Source: Pseudomonadota bacterium (GTDB lineage Bacteria; Pseudomonadota; Gammaproteobacteria; Xanthomonadales; Xanthomonadaceae). Taken from it: a DNA stretch of 32,180 nucleotides. Below, piece by piece: positions 18,000-26,884 of the stretch. A program made the translations under genes and the position numbers. How positions within the stretch are numbered: the first letter of the stretch is position 1; each line of letters opens with the position of its first letter. The notes beneath the pieces are model-generated. The model had not been told where the DNA came from and made no database searches. It worked only from the letters and a program-made list of their open reading frames with translations. The stretch lies in the NCBI GenBank assembly GCA_963205445.1, contig CAUJJG010000031.1, positions 1 through 32,180 of the forward strand, in the 5' to 3' direction.

Positions 18000-19642
18000 A
18001 CCAGATTCGCACCTTCCTCCTGATTGCTTGGCTGATGCTGGCGTTCCTGCTGTGGCAGGAATGGGGCAAGGAGCAGTTGGCGTCCGCGCAACCGGCAGCC
18101 ACGCTGCCTGCATCCCCGCAAGCGGCTGCAGGGGGCGTTCCGGTGGCGGGCGTGCCCACGACCGCGGTACCGCAGGCCGGCAGCGCGCCGCAGGCCGTGG
18201 TGCATCAAGCCGCGGCCAAGGTGCGCTTGCGCAACGATGTGCTGACTCTCGAACTCGACGGGCGCAACCTGACCCACGCGGAGCTGGCGGGGTATCGGCA
18301 GTCCACTGCCGCGGGCAGCAACGCCGTGGTGCTGTTCGATACCGATCCAAGCCGGCTCTACATGGCCGAGGCGATTTGGCGGGCAAACGATGGTGCCGAA
18401 CTGATCTTGCAGCCGCAGGATGATGCGCGCGACATCCGCTTGGCCGATGGCGCCGCCAGCGTCCAGGCGCGGTTCGTGGCTACTGCCGCCAATGGCATGC
18501 AGCTGCAGCGTACCGTCACCCTTGCCCGCGGCAGTTACGCCGTCCAGGTCAAGGATGTGCTGGCCAACCGCGGCACGGCGGCCTGGACAGGTGACATCGA
18601 ACGCCGCTTGGAGCGCGTTCCCCCCGTGGTAAAGACCGGCTTCACCAACCCGGAATCGTTCAGCCTGAACGGTGCGGCGTGGTACAGCCCGGAAGAAAAG
18701 TACGAGAAGCGCAAGTATCCGGATTTCGTCGAGGATGGCCCGCTCAACCAGCAAGTCACCGGTGGTTGGGTGGCCCTGTCCCAGCACTATTTCCTGGGTG
18801 CCTGGGTGCCGCAGAAGGATCAGGCCGCGTTGTTCACGCTGGGAGCGCGGGGCAACCAGTACAGCATCGCGGCCCGCGGCCCGCAGGTGACCCTGGCACC
18901 GGGCCAGACGTTCAGCAGCACGGCCACCCTGTGGGTGGGGCCCAAGTTGGCCGACAAGCTGGATGACACGGCAACCGGCCTGGGCTTGGCAATGGACTAT
19001 GGGATGTTCACCGTGCTGTCCAAGCCGATCCACTGGCTGTTGATGCAGCTGCACAAGCTCACCCACAACTGGGGCTGGGCGATCGTGTTGCTGGTGGTGC
19101 TGATCAAGCTGGTGCTGTACCCGCTGTCGGCGGCGCAGTACAAGTCGATGGCGAAGATGCGCAAGTTCCAGCCGCGCATCCAGCAGCTGAAAGAGCGCTA
19201 CGGCGACGACAAGCAGAAGTTCCAGATGGCGATGCTGGACCTGTACAAGAAAGAGAAGATCAACCCGGCCGGCGGCTGCCTGCCGATCTTCATCCAGATG
19301 CCGGTGTTTCTGGCGTTGTATTACGTGTTGCTGGAAGCCGTGGAACTGCGCCAGGCGCCGTGGATCCTGGGCTGGGTCAGTGACCTGACCGCGCGCGACC
19401 CGTTCTTCATCCTGCCGGTGCTCAACGGCGTGGTGATGTGGCTGACCCAGAAGATGTCGCCGATGGTCGGCATGGACCCGATGCAGCAAAAGATGATGCA
19501 GATGATGCCGCTGGTGATGGCGGTGATGTTTGCGTTTTTCCCAGCCGGTCTGGTGCTGTACTGGGTGACCAACGGCGCGTTGGGCATGGCCCAGCAGTGG
19601 TGGAACATGAAACGCTTTGCCGAGGAGCCGTCGCAGGCTTGA
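17996..19642 (+). CDS. yidC: Membrane protein insertase YidC
   Basis: The product is a 548-residue inner-membrane insertase. An N-terminal helix (about residues 5-20) is followed by an Ala/Pro-rich linker and the large periplasmic P1 domain (about 75-330, with VKTGFTNPESFSLNGAAWYS and GGWVALSQHYFLGAWVP). The conserved five-helix core (about 345-545) includes NWGWAIVLLVVLIKLVLYPLSAAQYKSMAKMRKFQP, KEKINPAGGCLPIFIQMPVFLALYYVL and FFPAGLVLYWVTNG. It inserts membrane proteins with or without Sec. Its ATG overlaps the rnpA stop (ATGA), so translational coupling is likely. Confidence 0.97.
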   Translation: MNQIRTFLLIAWLMLAFLLWQEWGKEQLASAQPAATLPASPQAAAGGVPVAGVPTTAVPQAGSAPQAVVHQAAAKVRLRNDVLTLELDGRNLTHAELAGYRQSTAAGSNAVVLFDTDPSRLYMAEAIWRANDGAELILQPQDDARDIRLADGAASVQARFVATAANGMQLQRTVTLARGSYAVQVKDVLANRGTAAWTGDIERRLERVPPVVKTGFTNPESFSLNGAAWYSPEEKYEKRKYPDFVEDGPLNQQVTGGWVALSQHYFLGAWVPQKDQAALFTLGARGNQYSIAARGPQVTLAPGQTFSSTATLWVGPKLADKLDDTATGLGLAMDYGMFTVLSKPIHWLLMQLHKLTHNWGWAIVLLVVLIKLVLYPLSAAQYKSMAKMRKFQPRIQQLKERYGDDKQKFQMAMLDLYKKEKINPAGGCLPIFIQMPVFLALYYVLLEAVELRQAPWILGWVSDLTARDPFFILPVLNGVVMWLTQKMSPMVGMDPMQQKMMQMMPLVMAVMFAFFPAGLVLYWVTNGALGMAQQWWNMKRFAEEPSQA

Positions 19643-19702
19643 GCCGTTGCCGCAGGCATGTCATCGCCATGATGCGGCGGGCAAACGTGTCATCCTCCCA
19701 CG

Positions 19703-21031
19703 ATGCCTGACACCGTCACCATCGTCGCGATCGCCACTGCCGCCGGAGAGGGCGGGGTGGGCATCGTGCGGTTGTCCGGGCCGCAGGCGCGCCACATCGG
19801 GGAGCGCATCTGCGGCAAGCCGTTGGGGGTTCGGTCGGCCCGGTATGCGCGTTTCGCGGACGCCGACGGCACCCTCCTCGACGACGGCATCGCCCTGTAC
19901 TTCGCCGCACCGGCCAGCTTCACCGGTGAGGATGTGGTGGAACTGCAGGCCCATGGCAGCCCCGTGCTGTTGCGCGAGCTGGTGGCCCGGTGCGTGGCGT
20001 TGGGCGCACGCCAAGCAGCACCTGGCGAGTTCAGCCAGCGGGCGTTCCTCAACGGCAAACTGGATTTGGCGCAGGCCGAGGCCGTTGCCGACCTGATCAC
20101 CGCCACCGACCTGCGTGCGGCGCGTGCGGCGCGGCGTTCGCTGGATGGGGTGTTCTCGCAGCAGACGGAAGCGCTCATGGCCCAGGTGCTGGCGATCCGC
20201 GTGCACGTGGAGGCCACGATCGATTTTGCGGACGAGCCACTGGAGACCTTGGGTGGGGCGCTGCTGCGGCGTCGCTTGGAGGAGACGCGAACGGCGCTTG
20301 CAGACCTGCGTGCGGCAGCTGAGCGAGGTCAGAAACTGCGGGACGGCCTGCATGTGGTGCTGGTGGGCCCACCCAACGCCGGCAAGAGCTCCCTGCTCAA
20401 TGCCTTGGCCGGCACTGACCGGGCCATCGTCACCGAGATCGCCGGCACCACCCGCGACCTGCTGCAGGAAACCGTGCGCATCGACGGGGTGGAGCTGACC
20501 TTGGTGGACACCGCCGGCCTGCGGCCGTCGGAGGACCGCATCGAGGCCGAAGGCATGCGCCGGGCGCGTGTTGAATTGACCCGTGCCGACCTGGCCCTGG
20601 CGGTGCTGGATGCCCGCGACCCGGAAGCGGGGCGTGGGGCGTTGGTCGATGACCTCGATGGCGTGCCGGCGGTGCTGTGGTTGCACAACAAGGCGGACCT
20701 GCTGGCGCAGCCGATGTCACTGGCAGACGATGCCTTGGCGATTTCCGCCAAAACCGGCGCAGGCTTGGCCGATTTGCATGCGCGATTGCATGCATTGGCC
20801 GGTGGCATGGGCGGCGAAGGTGCGTTCACCGCACGTGCGCGCCACGTGCATGCACTGGCGCAGGCGCAGGAATGGTTGCAACAGGCAGCGGATGAACTGG
20901 CGCATGAGCGCCTGGAGCTGGCGGCGGAAGGCTTGGTCCGGGCCCATGATGCCTTGGGGGAAATCGGTGGGCGGGTTGATGCAGACCGGCTACTGGGTCA
21001 CATTTTCTCGACGTTTTGCGTCGGAAAATGA
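19703..21031 (+). CDS. mnmE: tRNA modification GTPase MnmE
   Basis: The product is a 442-residue GTPase that with MnmG makes the 5-carboxymethylaminomethyl-type modification of wobble uridine-34 in certain tRNAs. The N-terminal tetrahydrofolate-binding domain (about 1-118) starts [22 protein letters not shown]. The helical domain carries the inserted G domain (about 215-370): Walker A G222-PPNAGKS229, switch GTTRD, DTAGL and NKAD. The C-terminal CVGK (439-442) contains the catalytic-motif Cys. It follows yidC after 60 bp, the usual rpmH-rnpA-yidC-mnmE order. Confidence 0.97.
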   Translation: MPDTVTIVAIATAAGEGGVGIVRLSGPQARHIGERICGKPLGVRSARYARFADADGTLLDDGIALYFAAPASFTGEDVVELQAHGSPVLLRELVARCVALGARQAAPGEFSQRAFLNGKLDLAQAEAVADLITATDLRAARAARRSLDGVFSQQTEALMAQVLAIRVHVEATIDFADEPLETLGGALLRRRLEETRTALADLRAAAERGQKLRDGLHVVLVGPPNAGKSSLLNALAGTDRAIVTEIAGTTRDLLQETVRIDGVELTLVDTAGLRPSEDRIEAEGMRRARVELTRADLALAVLDARDPEAGRGALVDDLDGVPAVLWLHNKADLLAQPMSLADDALAISAKTGAGLADLHARLHALAGGMGGEGAFTARARHVHALAQAQEWLQQAADELAHERLELAAEGLVRAHDALGEIGGRVDADRLLGHIFSTFCVGK

Positions 21032-21075
21032 GCATGGGTCACACGGGGGCTTGACAAAAAAGCCGCCGTGCCGCG

Positions 21076-21084
21076 TGCTATCGT
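21076..21084 (+). promoter_or_regulatory. Predicted extended -10 promoter for the TonB-domain lipoprotein
   Basis: TGC is followed directly by TATCGT. A perfect TTGACA (21051-21056) lies 22 bases upstream, too far for a standard -35. The site is about 35 bases before the ATG at 21120. Confidence 0.4.
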
Positions 21085-21119
21085 CGGCTGAAATGTGCAT
21101 GAACTAAGGGGGAGGCACA

Positions 21120-22151
21120 ATGTCCACAAAGGAAAGTATGTTCCGCGGCGCCAAGCCGGTTGCGCTGGTGCTTGCGGCTGCGTGCGCGTTCACCGCATGC
21201 AAAAAAGAGGATGCGGCAGCGCCGGCTGCGGGTCAGGCCGCGTCGCAACAAGCTGCGGCGCCGACACCGGAATCGGTGGTTGCCTCCTCGGTGACGGCGA
21301 TGGGTGCGGATCAACTTCGTGATGCTGCCAGCAAGGCCTACAACGAGAATCGTCTGTACGCACCGGCCGGCAACAACGCGATGGAGTACTACCTCGCACT
21401 GCGTGACAAGCAGCCAGGGGATGCGGGTGCATCCAGTGCGCTCAACGACTTGCTGCCAATGGCGGTGATCGCCACCGAGCAGGGCATTGCACGCGAAGAC
21501 TTTGCCGAAGCCAAGCGCCTGTTGGCTTTGCTGGGCAAGTCGGATGCCAACCATCCGGCGATGGCACGTCTGAAGGACAGCATCGCCAAGAGCGAAGCTG
21601 CTGTTGCGAAGCGGTCAGAGACCGAAAAGCTGACCGCCGAAGAAGAAGCCAAGCGCCAGCAGGATCTCGCCAAGAAGCGTGAGGAAGACCAGCGCAAGTT
21701 GCAGGAGCAGCAGCGCCAGCAGGTCACCGCCGATCAGCAGCGCCAACAGCAGGAGGTTGCGCAGGCGGAAACGGAACGCCAGCGTCAACAGCAGGCGGCA
21801 GCGGCGGAAGCCGAGCGCCAGCGCCAAGCGGCGGCGCAGCAGGCGGCGGCCCAGTCTGCGCGGCCTGCAGAAACGTCGCGGCCGGCCGTCAGCAATGATC
21901 TGCGTGCGGTCAGCCAAGCGGGGCCGAAGTTCCCGCAGACGGCGCAGCGTGCAGGCGCGACCGGCAGCGTGCAGGTGGAATACACGGTGGGGACGGATGG
22001 CTCGGTAGTCAATGCGCGCGTGGTGTCCAGCAATGGGCCGCGCCAGTTCCAGCGTGACTTCGAGCGTGAGGCGCTGGCCGCCGTCAAGCGCTGGCGGTTC
22101 CAGCCCATTGGGCAGTCAACCACCACGCGAGCGACGGTGTCCTTCCAGTAA
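21120..22151 (+). CDS. Lipoprotein-like protein with coiled coil and C-terminal TonB domain
   Basis: The product is 343 residues. A strong Shine-Dalgarno (GGGGAGG) supports the ATG at 21120. The N-terminus is an export signal with a probable lipobox FTAC (Cys27) followed by KKED; the Phe at -3 is atypical. A region of about 100 residues (about 60-160) is alpha-helical and could be TPR-like. A highly charged Gln/Arg/Glu/Ala coiled coil (about 160-245) comes next. The last 85 residues form a TonB C-terminal domain (GPKFPQTAQRAGATGSVQVEY, ALAAVKRWRFQP). The cytoplasmic membrane anchor of true TonB is absent. A bidirectional terminator follows. Its partner and location (outer-membrane or periplasmic face) are unknown. 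Confidence 0.8.
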   Translation: MSTKESMFRGAKPVALVLAAACAFTACKKEDAAAPAAGQAASQQAAAPTPESVVASSVTAMGADQLRDAASKAYNENRLYAPAGNNAMEYYLALRDKQPGDAGASSALNDLLPMAVIATEQGIAREDFAEAKRLLALLGKSDANHPAMARLKDSIAKSEAAVAKRSETEKLTAEEEAKRQQDLAKKREEDQRKLQEQQRQQVTADQQRQQQEVAQAETERQRQQQAAAAEAERQRQAAAQQAAAQSARPAETSRPAVSNDLRAVSQAGPKFPQTAQRAGATGSVQVEYTVGTDGSVVNARVVSSNGPRQFQRDFEREALAAVKRWRFQPIGQSTTTRATVSFQ

Positions 22152-22170
22152 CGCATCTGAAGGCAAAGAA

Positions 22171-22198
22171 AAAGCCCGGCACAAGTGCCGGGCTTTTT
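22171..22198 (+). terminator. Intrinsic terminator after the TonB-domain lipoprotein
   Basis: A 12-bp stem (AAAGCCCGGCAC at 22171-22182, GTGCCGGGCTTT at 22185-22196) runs into five T residues. On the minus strand it also runs into TTTTTCTTT, so it can end natB transcripts from the right as well. Confidence 0.9.
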
Positions 22199-22220
22199 CA
22201 TGGTTGGAATCCGAGGGAGG

Positions 22221-22241
22221 ACCCCCGGTGAGACCGGGGGT
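22221..22241. other. Second inverted repeat in the convergent gap
   Basis: ACCCCCGGT (22221-22229) and ACCGGGGGT (22233-22241) are perfect complements around a GAG loop, with no T-tract. It lies 22 bp beyond the natB-like stop codon and may stabilise that transcript's 3' end. Confidence 0.45.
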
Positions 22242-22263
22242 TCCATGGTGCTCCCGGTAATGC

Positions 22264-23457
22264 TCAGGCAGAGATCGCGAGCTTTTCCTGGCGGTAGCGC
22301 CATACCGCCAGCGCCCACAGCACGATGGCCAAGGCCAGGGAGCAGGCCAGATACACCCCCCACTGCGCCATCGAAGCTGCCTCGCCACGGGAAATTTTCT
22401 GGATCAGCTGATTCTGCGACAGGAAGGGTACGGCGTATTGCCACAACGCCGTGTCCTTCAGGGGGTAAGCCATCAACCCATAGGCTGGCAGCATCGGCAG
22501 CATCATCAGCCACATGATGTGGCTCTGTGCCTCCTTCATGCTCTTGGCGCCGGCGGCGAGTGCGGTGACCAGGGCGGTGCCGATCAGGACCAACGGGACC
22601 AAGGTCAGCAGCAGTTTGCCCATGGCCAGGAAGCTCACGTCCATTTGCTTGGCCATGCCGCTGGCCAAGGAAGCCGACACTTTGAACGACACCAGGATCA
22701 GCAGCATCGTCAACAGCCCCAGCAGCGAGGCCGACAGCATCTTGCCGCCCACCAAGGCCGCACGTGATGCTGGCGTGGCCAGCAGAGGTTCCAGCGATTG
22801 CCGTTCGCGTTCCCCGGCGGTGGTATCCATGGCGAGATGGGCGCCGCCGATGAAGGCGAAGATCGTCAGCAGCATCGGCAGCAGCACGGCCATGAACTGG
22901 CTGCTCTTGGCCTCCGGTGTGGCCATGTCGCGGGTTCCCACGTGCAGCGGGGTGGCGACGCCCGGGTTGATGCCGCGAATCAGCAGGCGCATGGTGCCAA
23001 CCGCACCGCTGTAGGTCTCCAGCAGTTTGGTGACCCGTGCCACCTTCACGTCGCCATTGCGGCGGGTGGTGTCGGTGATGACGTCGATCTTGGCAGGTTT
23101 GCCGGCATGCCAGTCCTTGTCGAAGTCAGGATCGATGGCCAGTGCCAGATCCACATCCTGTGCGCGTACCCGCGCCTCGATGTCGGCCGGTGCGGCATGG
23201 GTCTCGATGCCGTAGCTGGCGAGGAATTTCATCAGGTTGGGGGCCCGCTCGATGCCGATGACGGGCACCTGCAGGGTTTTTTCCAGCTGGGTTTCGGCGC
23301 GTTTCTGGCTGAGCCAGCCGATGCCAAGGAAGATCAGCGGGTACAGCAGCGGCGCCATCAGCAGGGACAGCAGGAAGGTGCGACGGTCGCGGAAGAAATC
23401 CAGCCATTCCTTGCGCATCACCATCAGCATGGTGGCGGTGAACGAGGCTTTGTTCAT
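22264..23457 (-). CDS. ABC-2 type exporter permease, NatB-like
   Basis: The product is a 397-residue permease with an N-terminal helix (about 25-50), a large extracytoplasmic domain (about 55-190) and five or six C-terminal helices (190-390). The segment TAGERERQSLEPLLATPASRAALVGGKM is the hallmark of NatB/ABC-2 permeases. Its start overlaps the stop of the ATPase gene (ATGA), so the two are translationally coupled. NatAB of Bacillus exports sodium, but related pairs handle other compounds, so the substrate is unknown. It is the last gene of the Xre-controlled operon. Confidence 0.9.
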   Translation of the reverse strand: MNKASFTATMLMVMRKEWLDFFRDRRTFLLSLLMAPLLYPLIFLGIGWLSQKRAETQLEKTLQVPVIGIERAPNLMKFLASYGIETHAAPADIEARVRAQDVDLALAIDPDFDKDWHAGKPAKIDVITDTTRRNGDVKVARVTKLLETYSGAVGTMRLLIRGINPGVATPLHVGTRDMATPEAKSSQFMAVLLPMLLTIFAFIGGAHLAMDTTAGERERQSLEPLLATPASRAALVGGKMLSASLLGLLTMLLILVSFKVSASLASGMAKQMDVSFLAMGKLLLTLVPLVLIGTALVTALAAGAKSMKEAQSHIMWLMMLPMLPAYGLMAYPLKDTALWQYAVPFLSQNQLIQKISRGEAASMAQWGVYLACSLALAIVLWALAVWRYRQEKLAISA

Positions 23458-24209
23458 GCGTGCAGGCCCTCTTCGCTGCCGATCAGTTTCACGAATGCGT
23501 CTTCCAGATTGTCTTCGCCTGCCTGCGCCCGGAGTTCGTCGGTGCTGCCCTGCGCCATGACCCGCCCGTGGGCGATGATCACGATGCGATCACACAGGGC
23601 AGCCACCTCCTGCATGATGTGGCTGGAAAAGATCACGCAGCGGCCTTCCGCGCGCAGCTCCTTGAGGAAGCCGCGCAGGCCGCGGGTGGTCATCACGTCA
23701 AGACCATTGGTGGGTTCGTCGAGGATCACGTTCTTCGGGTCGTGCACCAACGCACGGGCGATCGCGGTCTTGGTGCGCTGGCCTTGGCTGAAGCCCTCGG
23801 TGGCACGGTCGAGAAAATCTTCCATCTGAAGCGCAGCCGCCAGTTTGGAAGTCCGTGCGGCAATGTCGGCACTCGACATGCCGTGCAGCCTGCCGAAGTA
23901 ATCGATGTTCTCGCGCGCGGTCAGGCGTTTGTAGACGCCGCGCGCGTCCGGCAAAACGCCCAGATTGCGGCGCACGCGTTCGGGATCGGCGGCCACATCC
24001 ACACCGTCCACCAGTACGCGTCCGGTTTCCGGGCTCATCAGGGTGTAGAGCATGCGCAGGGTGGTGGTCTTGCCGGCGCCATTGGGGCCCAGCAGGCCGG
24101 TGATCTCGCCATCACGGGCGGTGAAGCCCACCTCATCGACGGCGATTACGCGCTGTTTGTCCTTGCCCCTGCCGGGAAAGGTCTTGCGAAGTTGTTCTGC
24201 AACGATCAT
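23454..24209 (-). CDS. ABC transporter ATP-binding protein, NatA-like
   Basis: The product is a 251-residue ATPase. Walker A is G41-PNGAGKT48, the signature is FSQGQRTKTAIARAL, and Walker B NVILDEPTNGLD is followed by the switch His in IFSSHIM. It pairs with the permease gene that overlaps its stop codon by four bases. It starts 43 bp after the TAP-like hydrolase gene, so it belongs to the same minus-strand operon. The LSGGQ position reads FSQGQ, the form usual in the NatA subgroup. Confidence 0.93.
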   Translation of the reverse strand: MIVAEQLRKTFPGRGKDKQRVIAVDEVGFTARDGEITGLLGPNGAGKTTTLRMLYTLMSPETGRVLVDGVDVAADPERVRRNLGVLPDARGVYKRLTARENIDYFGRLHGMSSADIAARTSKLAAALQMEDFLDRATEGFSQGQRTKTAIARALVHDPKNVILDEPTNGLDVMTTRGLRGFLKELRAEGRCVIFSSHIMQEVAALCDRIVIIAHGRVMAQGSTDELRAQAGEDNLEDAFVKLIGSEEGLHA

Positions 24210-24252
24210 GACGTGATTCCTTGGGGATCGTATCGAAGCGGGATTCGGGGGC

Positions 24253-25803
24253 TCACGGCTCGGCGCCGTTGAAGCTGACGAAAGGTGTGGGGTAACCCAG
24301 CTTGTCCAGGCAGCTGCCGTCCAGTGCCTTGGCGTTGGCCTTCTCGATGAACTGGGTAAACAGCTTGGGCATGCAGCCAGCGCCGATCACGTTGTGGCCG
24401 GCGCCCTTGAGCACGAACAGGCGGCCGTTCGGCAGGGTCTTCACCACCTCGGTGCCGTAGCGTGGCGGCGTCACCGGGTCGAACTCGCCTTCCAGCACCA
24501 ATGCGGGCACCGCCGTGGCCAGTGGCTTGTGGAAATCGGCGGGCGGTTGGCTCTTGGGCCAGACCTTGCACATCGCCGCCATGCCGCGAGGCATCAGGTT
24601 GCCCAGCACCGTGCCGGCATCTTCCTCGCGCGGCACCATGCTGTCGGCGTCCTCGCTGCAGACCACCGACAGCTGCATGCCCAGTGCCATTCCATCCTCC
24701 ATGCCGCTGGTGACCATTTGCGCCAAGGCCATCAGGCTTTCGTAGTGACCGGCATTGGCCTCATGGATCAGCTTGGGCAGCAGGCCGCTGGCCAGCGGCA
24801 TGTAGGCATACATCCGCACCAGTCCGGCCACCGCTTCGGCACGCAGGGTGCCTTGCTTCACTTCGCCGCTGGTGGCGTCGCGGTATTCAATCTTGGCCGG
24901 CTGTGCGCGCAGAGTCGCCAGCAGCTTGTCCAGTTCGGCACGCGGGTCGCCCAGCTTGTTCTTGCACGCGGGGTTCTTGCTGCACAGGCCGAACTGCAGG
25001 GTGAGCGCATCATCCAGATTGCGGGCAAAGATATTGCCCAACCCCAGTGCATTGGGCACAACCGAATCGAGCACGATGCTGCGGGTCGCGTCTGGGTGGC
25101 GCATCGCGTATTGCTGGGACACGCGGGTGCCGTAGCTGACGCCGACCAGATTGATCTGCGCGGCACCAATCGCCTGGCGCACGGCATCGAGGTCGGCCAC
25201 GGCGTCGGTGGTGGTGTAGTGACGCAGGTCGGCATTTTTCGACAGCTCCGCCACGCATTGCTCGGCTTGCGCCTGCATCGCTTCCGGCGACGGGTCGAAG
25301 GCATCGTCATCCTCCTGCGGCGCCTTGCACGAAAGCAGGTTGGACTTGCCGGTGCCGCGCTGATCCACCAGGATCACGTCGCGCTGCTGACGGACTTCGC
25401 GGAACACCGGGTTCAAACCCGGAAAGGTTTCCACCGCCGACTGGCCTGGGCCGCCGGCAAGGAAAAACACAGGGTCTGGCTGCTTCTCGCCATTGCTGGT
25501 GGCTTGCAACCAAGCGATGTTGAGCGCGATCTTGCGGCCAGTTGGTGTCGCCCGGTTCTCCGGCACCGCATAGGTGGCGCACATCGCCTCAAGACTGTCC
25601 TTGGCCTGCGGTGAGCTCAGGCTGCAGGGCGTGAAGGCGATCTTGCCCAGCAGCACGGGGGCAATGGGTGCGACCGGCGCGGCAGAGGCATTGGCGGTGG
25701 TGGCTGCATGTTGCGACCCGTGTTCCGGGCGCAGTGCCTTGTAGCCAAAAATCGCAGCGGCGATTGCGACGGCAAGGATCAATCGGGTCTTGCGGGAGTT
25801 CAT
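24253..25803 (-). CDS. Exported alpha/beta hydrolase with TAP-like C-terminal domain
   Basis: The product is a 516-residue serine hydrolase of the tricorn-interacting-factor or proline-iminopeptidase type. An N-terminal helix (about 7-20) is an uncleaved anchor or signal peptide, followed by an Ala/Pro/Thr-rich linker. GGPGQSA (117-123) is the oxyanion segment. GVSYGT has the nucleophile Ser223, and EGEFDPVTPP and KGAGHN provide the expected Asp442 and His470. The cap between contains several Cys, consistent with disulfides in the periplasm. The family commonly cleaves N-terminal residues from peptides, but the substrate here is unknown. The ATG has AAGGGG upstream. It is the fourth gene of the operon, between the Xre regulator and the ABC exporter. 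Confidence 0.9.
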   Translation of the reverse strand: MNSRKTRLILAVAIAAAIFGYKALRPEHGSQHAATTANASAAPVAPIAPVLLGKIAFTPCSLSSPQAKDSLEAMCATYAVPENRATPTGRKIALNIAWLQATSNGEKQPDPVFFLAGGPGQSAVETFPGLNPVFREVRQQRDVILVDQRGTGKSNLLSCKAPQEDDDAFDPSPEAMQAQAEQCVAELSKNADLRHYTTTDAVADLDAVRQAIGAAQINLVGVSYGTRVSQQYAMRHPDATRSIVLDSVVPNALGLGNIFARNLDDALTLQFGLCSKNPACKNKLGDPRAELDKLLATLRAQPAKIEYRDATSGEVKQGTLRAEAVAGLVRMYAYMPLASGLLPKLIHEANAGHYESLMALAQMVTSGMEDGMALGMQLSVVCSEDADSMVPREEDAGTVLGNLMPRGMAAMCKVWPKSQPPADFHKPLATAVPALVLEGEFDPVTPPRYGTEVVKTLPNGRLFVLKGAGHNVIGAGCMPKLFTQFIEKANAKALDGSCLDKLGYPTPFVSFNGAEP

Positions 25804-25848
25804 CAGGACAACCCCTTCACGTGTTGCGGGTGGAAAAACGGGATGGTT

Positions 25849-26046
25849 TCAGTCGTCGTCGGGCAGGAATACGTCTTCGATGCGGCAGGCGAACAGGCGG
25901 GCGATGCGGAAGGCCAGCGGCAACGACGGGTCGTATTTGCCGGTCTCCAGCGCGTTGATGGTCTGGCGTGAGACCTCCAGTCGTTGGGCCAGTTCACCCT
26001 GCGACCAGCCCTGTCGTTCGCGCAGTGCGCGCAGTTGGTTGTTCAC
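25849..26046 (-). CDS. Small Xre-family HTH transcriptional regulator
   Basis: The product is 65 residues starting at a GTG (26044-26046). Nearly the whole protein is one HTH_3 domain: [48 protein letters not shown], then DVFLPDD. This form, with the IEDVF tail, is the YgzD/Cro-C1-like group often encoded beside small membrane proteins. It lies 10 bp after the 198-residue membrane protein gene and 45 bp before the hydrolase gene, all on the same strand. Two 7-4-7 palindromes over the operon promoter are candidate operators, so autorepression is likely by inference. Confidence 0.92.
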   Translation of the reverse strand: MNNQLRALRERQGWSQGELAQRLEVSRQTINALETGKYDPSLPLAFRIARLFACRIEDVFLPDDD

Positions 26047-26056
26047 CGGGCCGGCC

Positions 26057-26653
26057 TCACAGGTAGCGCCGGGTGAACACGAATTTGGCGATGCCGTAGA
26101 ACAACATCAGCATCGGGAACACCCAGATCATGGCCGTGGCGCTGCCGATCTCGATCACCTTGGCTTTCTGCAGCAGGCCACCGGCGAAATACAGCACCGA
26201 CACCAGCAAACTGGCGGCGCCGATCGCCTCGGTTTCGATGCGGCGCTGCAGTTCATCGATCTCGCGCAGGTAGCGCAACGCGGCGCGCATCAACAGCACG
26301 ATGGCCAGCGCCGGCAACACCGCGATGACGGCGCGCAGCGGCAAGGAAGCGATGCCGTGCTTGATTACCCAAATCGAGCCGAACAGGGCCAGTGAGTAGA
26401 AGATCAGGATTGGCCACATGGCCCGGATGTAACGCTTTCCGGCGGGTTGCGCATACATCTCGTCGCAGTGCTCGCGCCACCAACGCGGCACCAGAAGAAA
26501 CAGCAAAGCACCCACCAGATAGCCACCACCGATCCAGAGCCAGATGGTCACCGCCGCTTGTGGCCATTGCAGCAACCAACGGCCGGCCGCCGCCAGCAGC
26601 AGGCAGCCTAGGGCAATGGCGATAAACCCCAACATCCAGCGGCGCAGGGTCAT
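26057..26653 (-). CDS. Multi-pass membrane protein of unknown function, Xre-linked
   Basis: The product is 198 residues with about six hydrophobic helices (roughly 8-26, 35-55, 80-98, 103-124, 143-162, 168-190) and a charged loop [18 protein letters not shown] between the fourth and fifth. I recognise no named domain. Its start overlaps the stop of the 56-residue membrane protein gene (ATGA), and the Xre regulator follows 10 bp later. Proteins of this kind often accompany small Xre regulators in xanthomonads and other bacteria, but no biochemical role is known to me. Confidence 0.85.
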   Translation of the reverse strand: MTLRRWMLGFIAIALGCLLLAAAGRWLLQWPQAAVTIWLWIGGGYLVGALLFLLVPRWWREHCDEMYAQPAGKRYIRAMWPILIFYSLALFGSIWVIKHGIASLPLRAVIAVLPALAIVLLMRAALRYLREIDELQRRIETEAIGAASLLVSVLYFAGGLLQKAKVIEIGSATAMIWVFPMLMLFYGIAKFVFTRRYL

Positions 26654-26820
26654 GGCTGGTCACCCGTGTGGGCCTTGGCCCGCAACGTGGCGCCCAAGGC
26701 CATGAAGACCGTGCCAACGCCAAGGAATACGGTTTGCCCGCTGCACCCCAGTGCGAGGAAGACCAGCCCGATCACCAGGAAGGCAGGGCTTGCGGTGTTG
26801 CCCGGAGCTTGCTTGTCCAT
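26650..26820 (-). CDS. Small two-helix membrane protein, first gene of the Xre operon
   Basis: The product is 56 residues (MDKQAPGNTASPAFL...) with two hydrophobic helices (about 13-28 and 31-45) and a short hydrophilic C-terminus. The frame is open to 26871, but the ATG at 26820 has AGGGA upstream and lies downstream of the predicted transcription start. Its stop overlaps the next gene's ATG (ATGA). No homologous family is recognised. Confidence 0.7.
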   Translation of the reverse strand: MDKQAPGNTASPAFLVIGLVFLALGCSGQTVFLGVGTVFMALGATLRAKAHTGDQP

Positions 26821-26834
26821 CGCGATCCCTGTTA

Positions 26835-26852
26835 TGTCAAGTACGCTTGACA
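26835..26852. promoter_or_regulatory. Operator O1 of the Xre operon (perfect palindrome)
   Basis: TGTCAAG (26835-26841) and CTTGACA (26846-26852) are perfect 7-bp arms around TACG. The site overlaps the predicted transcription start near 26848 and lies before the ATG at 26820. It has the symmetry expected for a small Xre dimer. Confidence 0.6.
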
Positions 26853-26854
26853 GA

Positions 26855-26884
26855 ACGATAGGCGCAGCCACGACGGGTTGTCAA
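26855..26884 (-). promoter_or_regulatory. Predicted sigma-70 promoter of the Xre operon
   Basis: On the minus strand a perfect TTGACA (complement of 26879-26884) and TATCGT (complement of 26855-26860) are separated by 18 bases. The -35 hexamer is part of operator O2 and the start lies in O1, so repressor binding at either would block RNA polymerase. Confidence 0.7.

Noticed and set aside
17801-19489. 562-codon minus-strand open frame opposite yidC
   Set aside because: It has the composition of an antisense shadow (His, Gln, Arg-rich) and overlaps the clear yidC frame.
21037-21084. TTGACA at 21051 with TATCGT at 21079 as a standard sigma-70 promoter
   Set aside because: The 22-base spacer is too long; only the extended -10 was kept, with low confidence.
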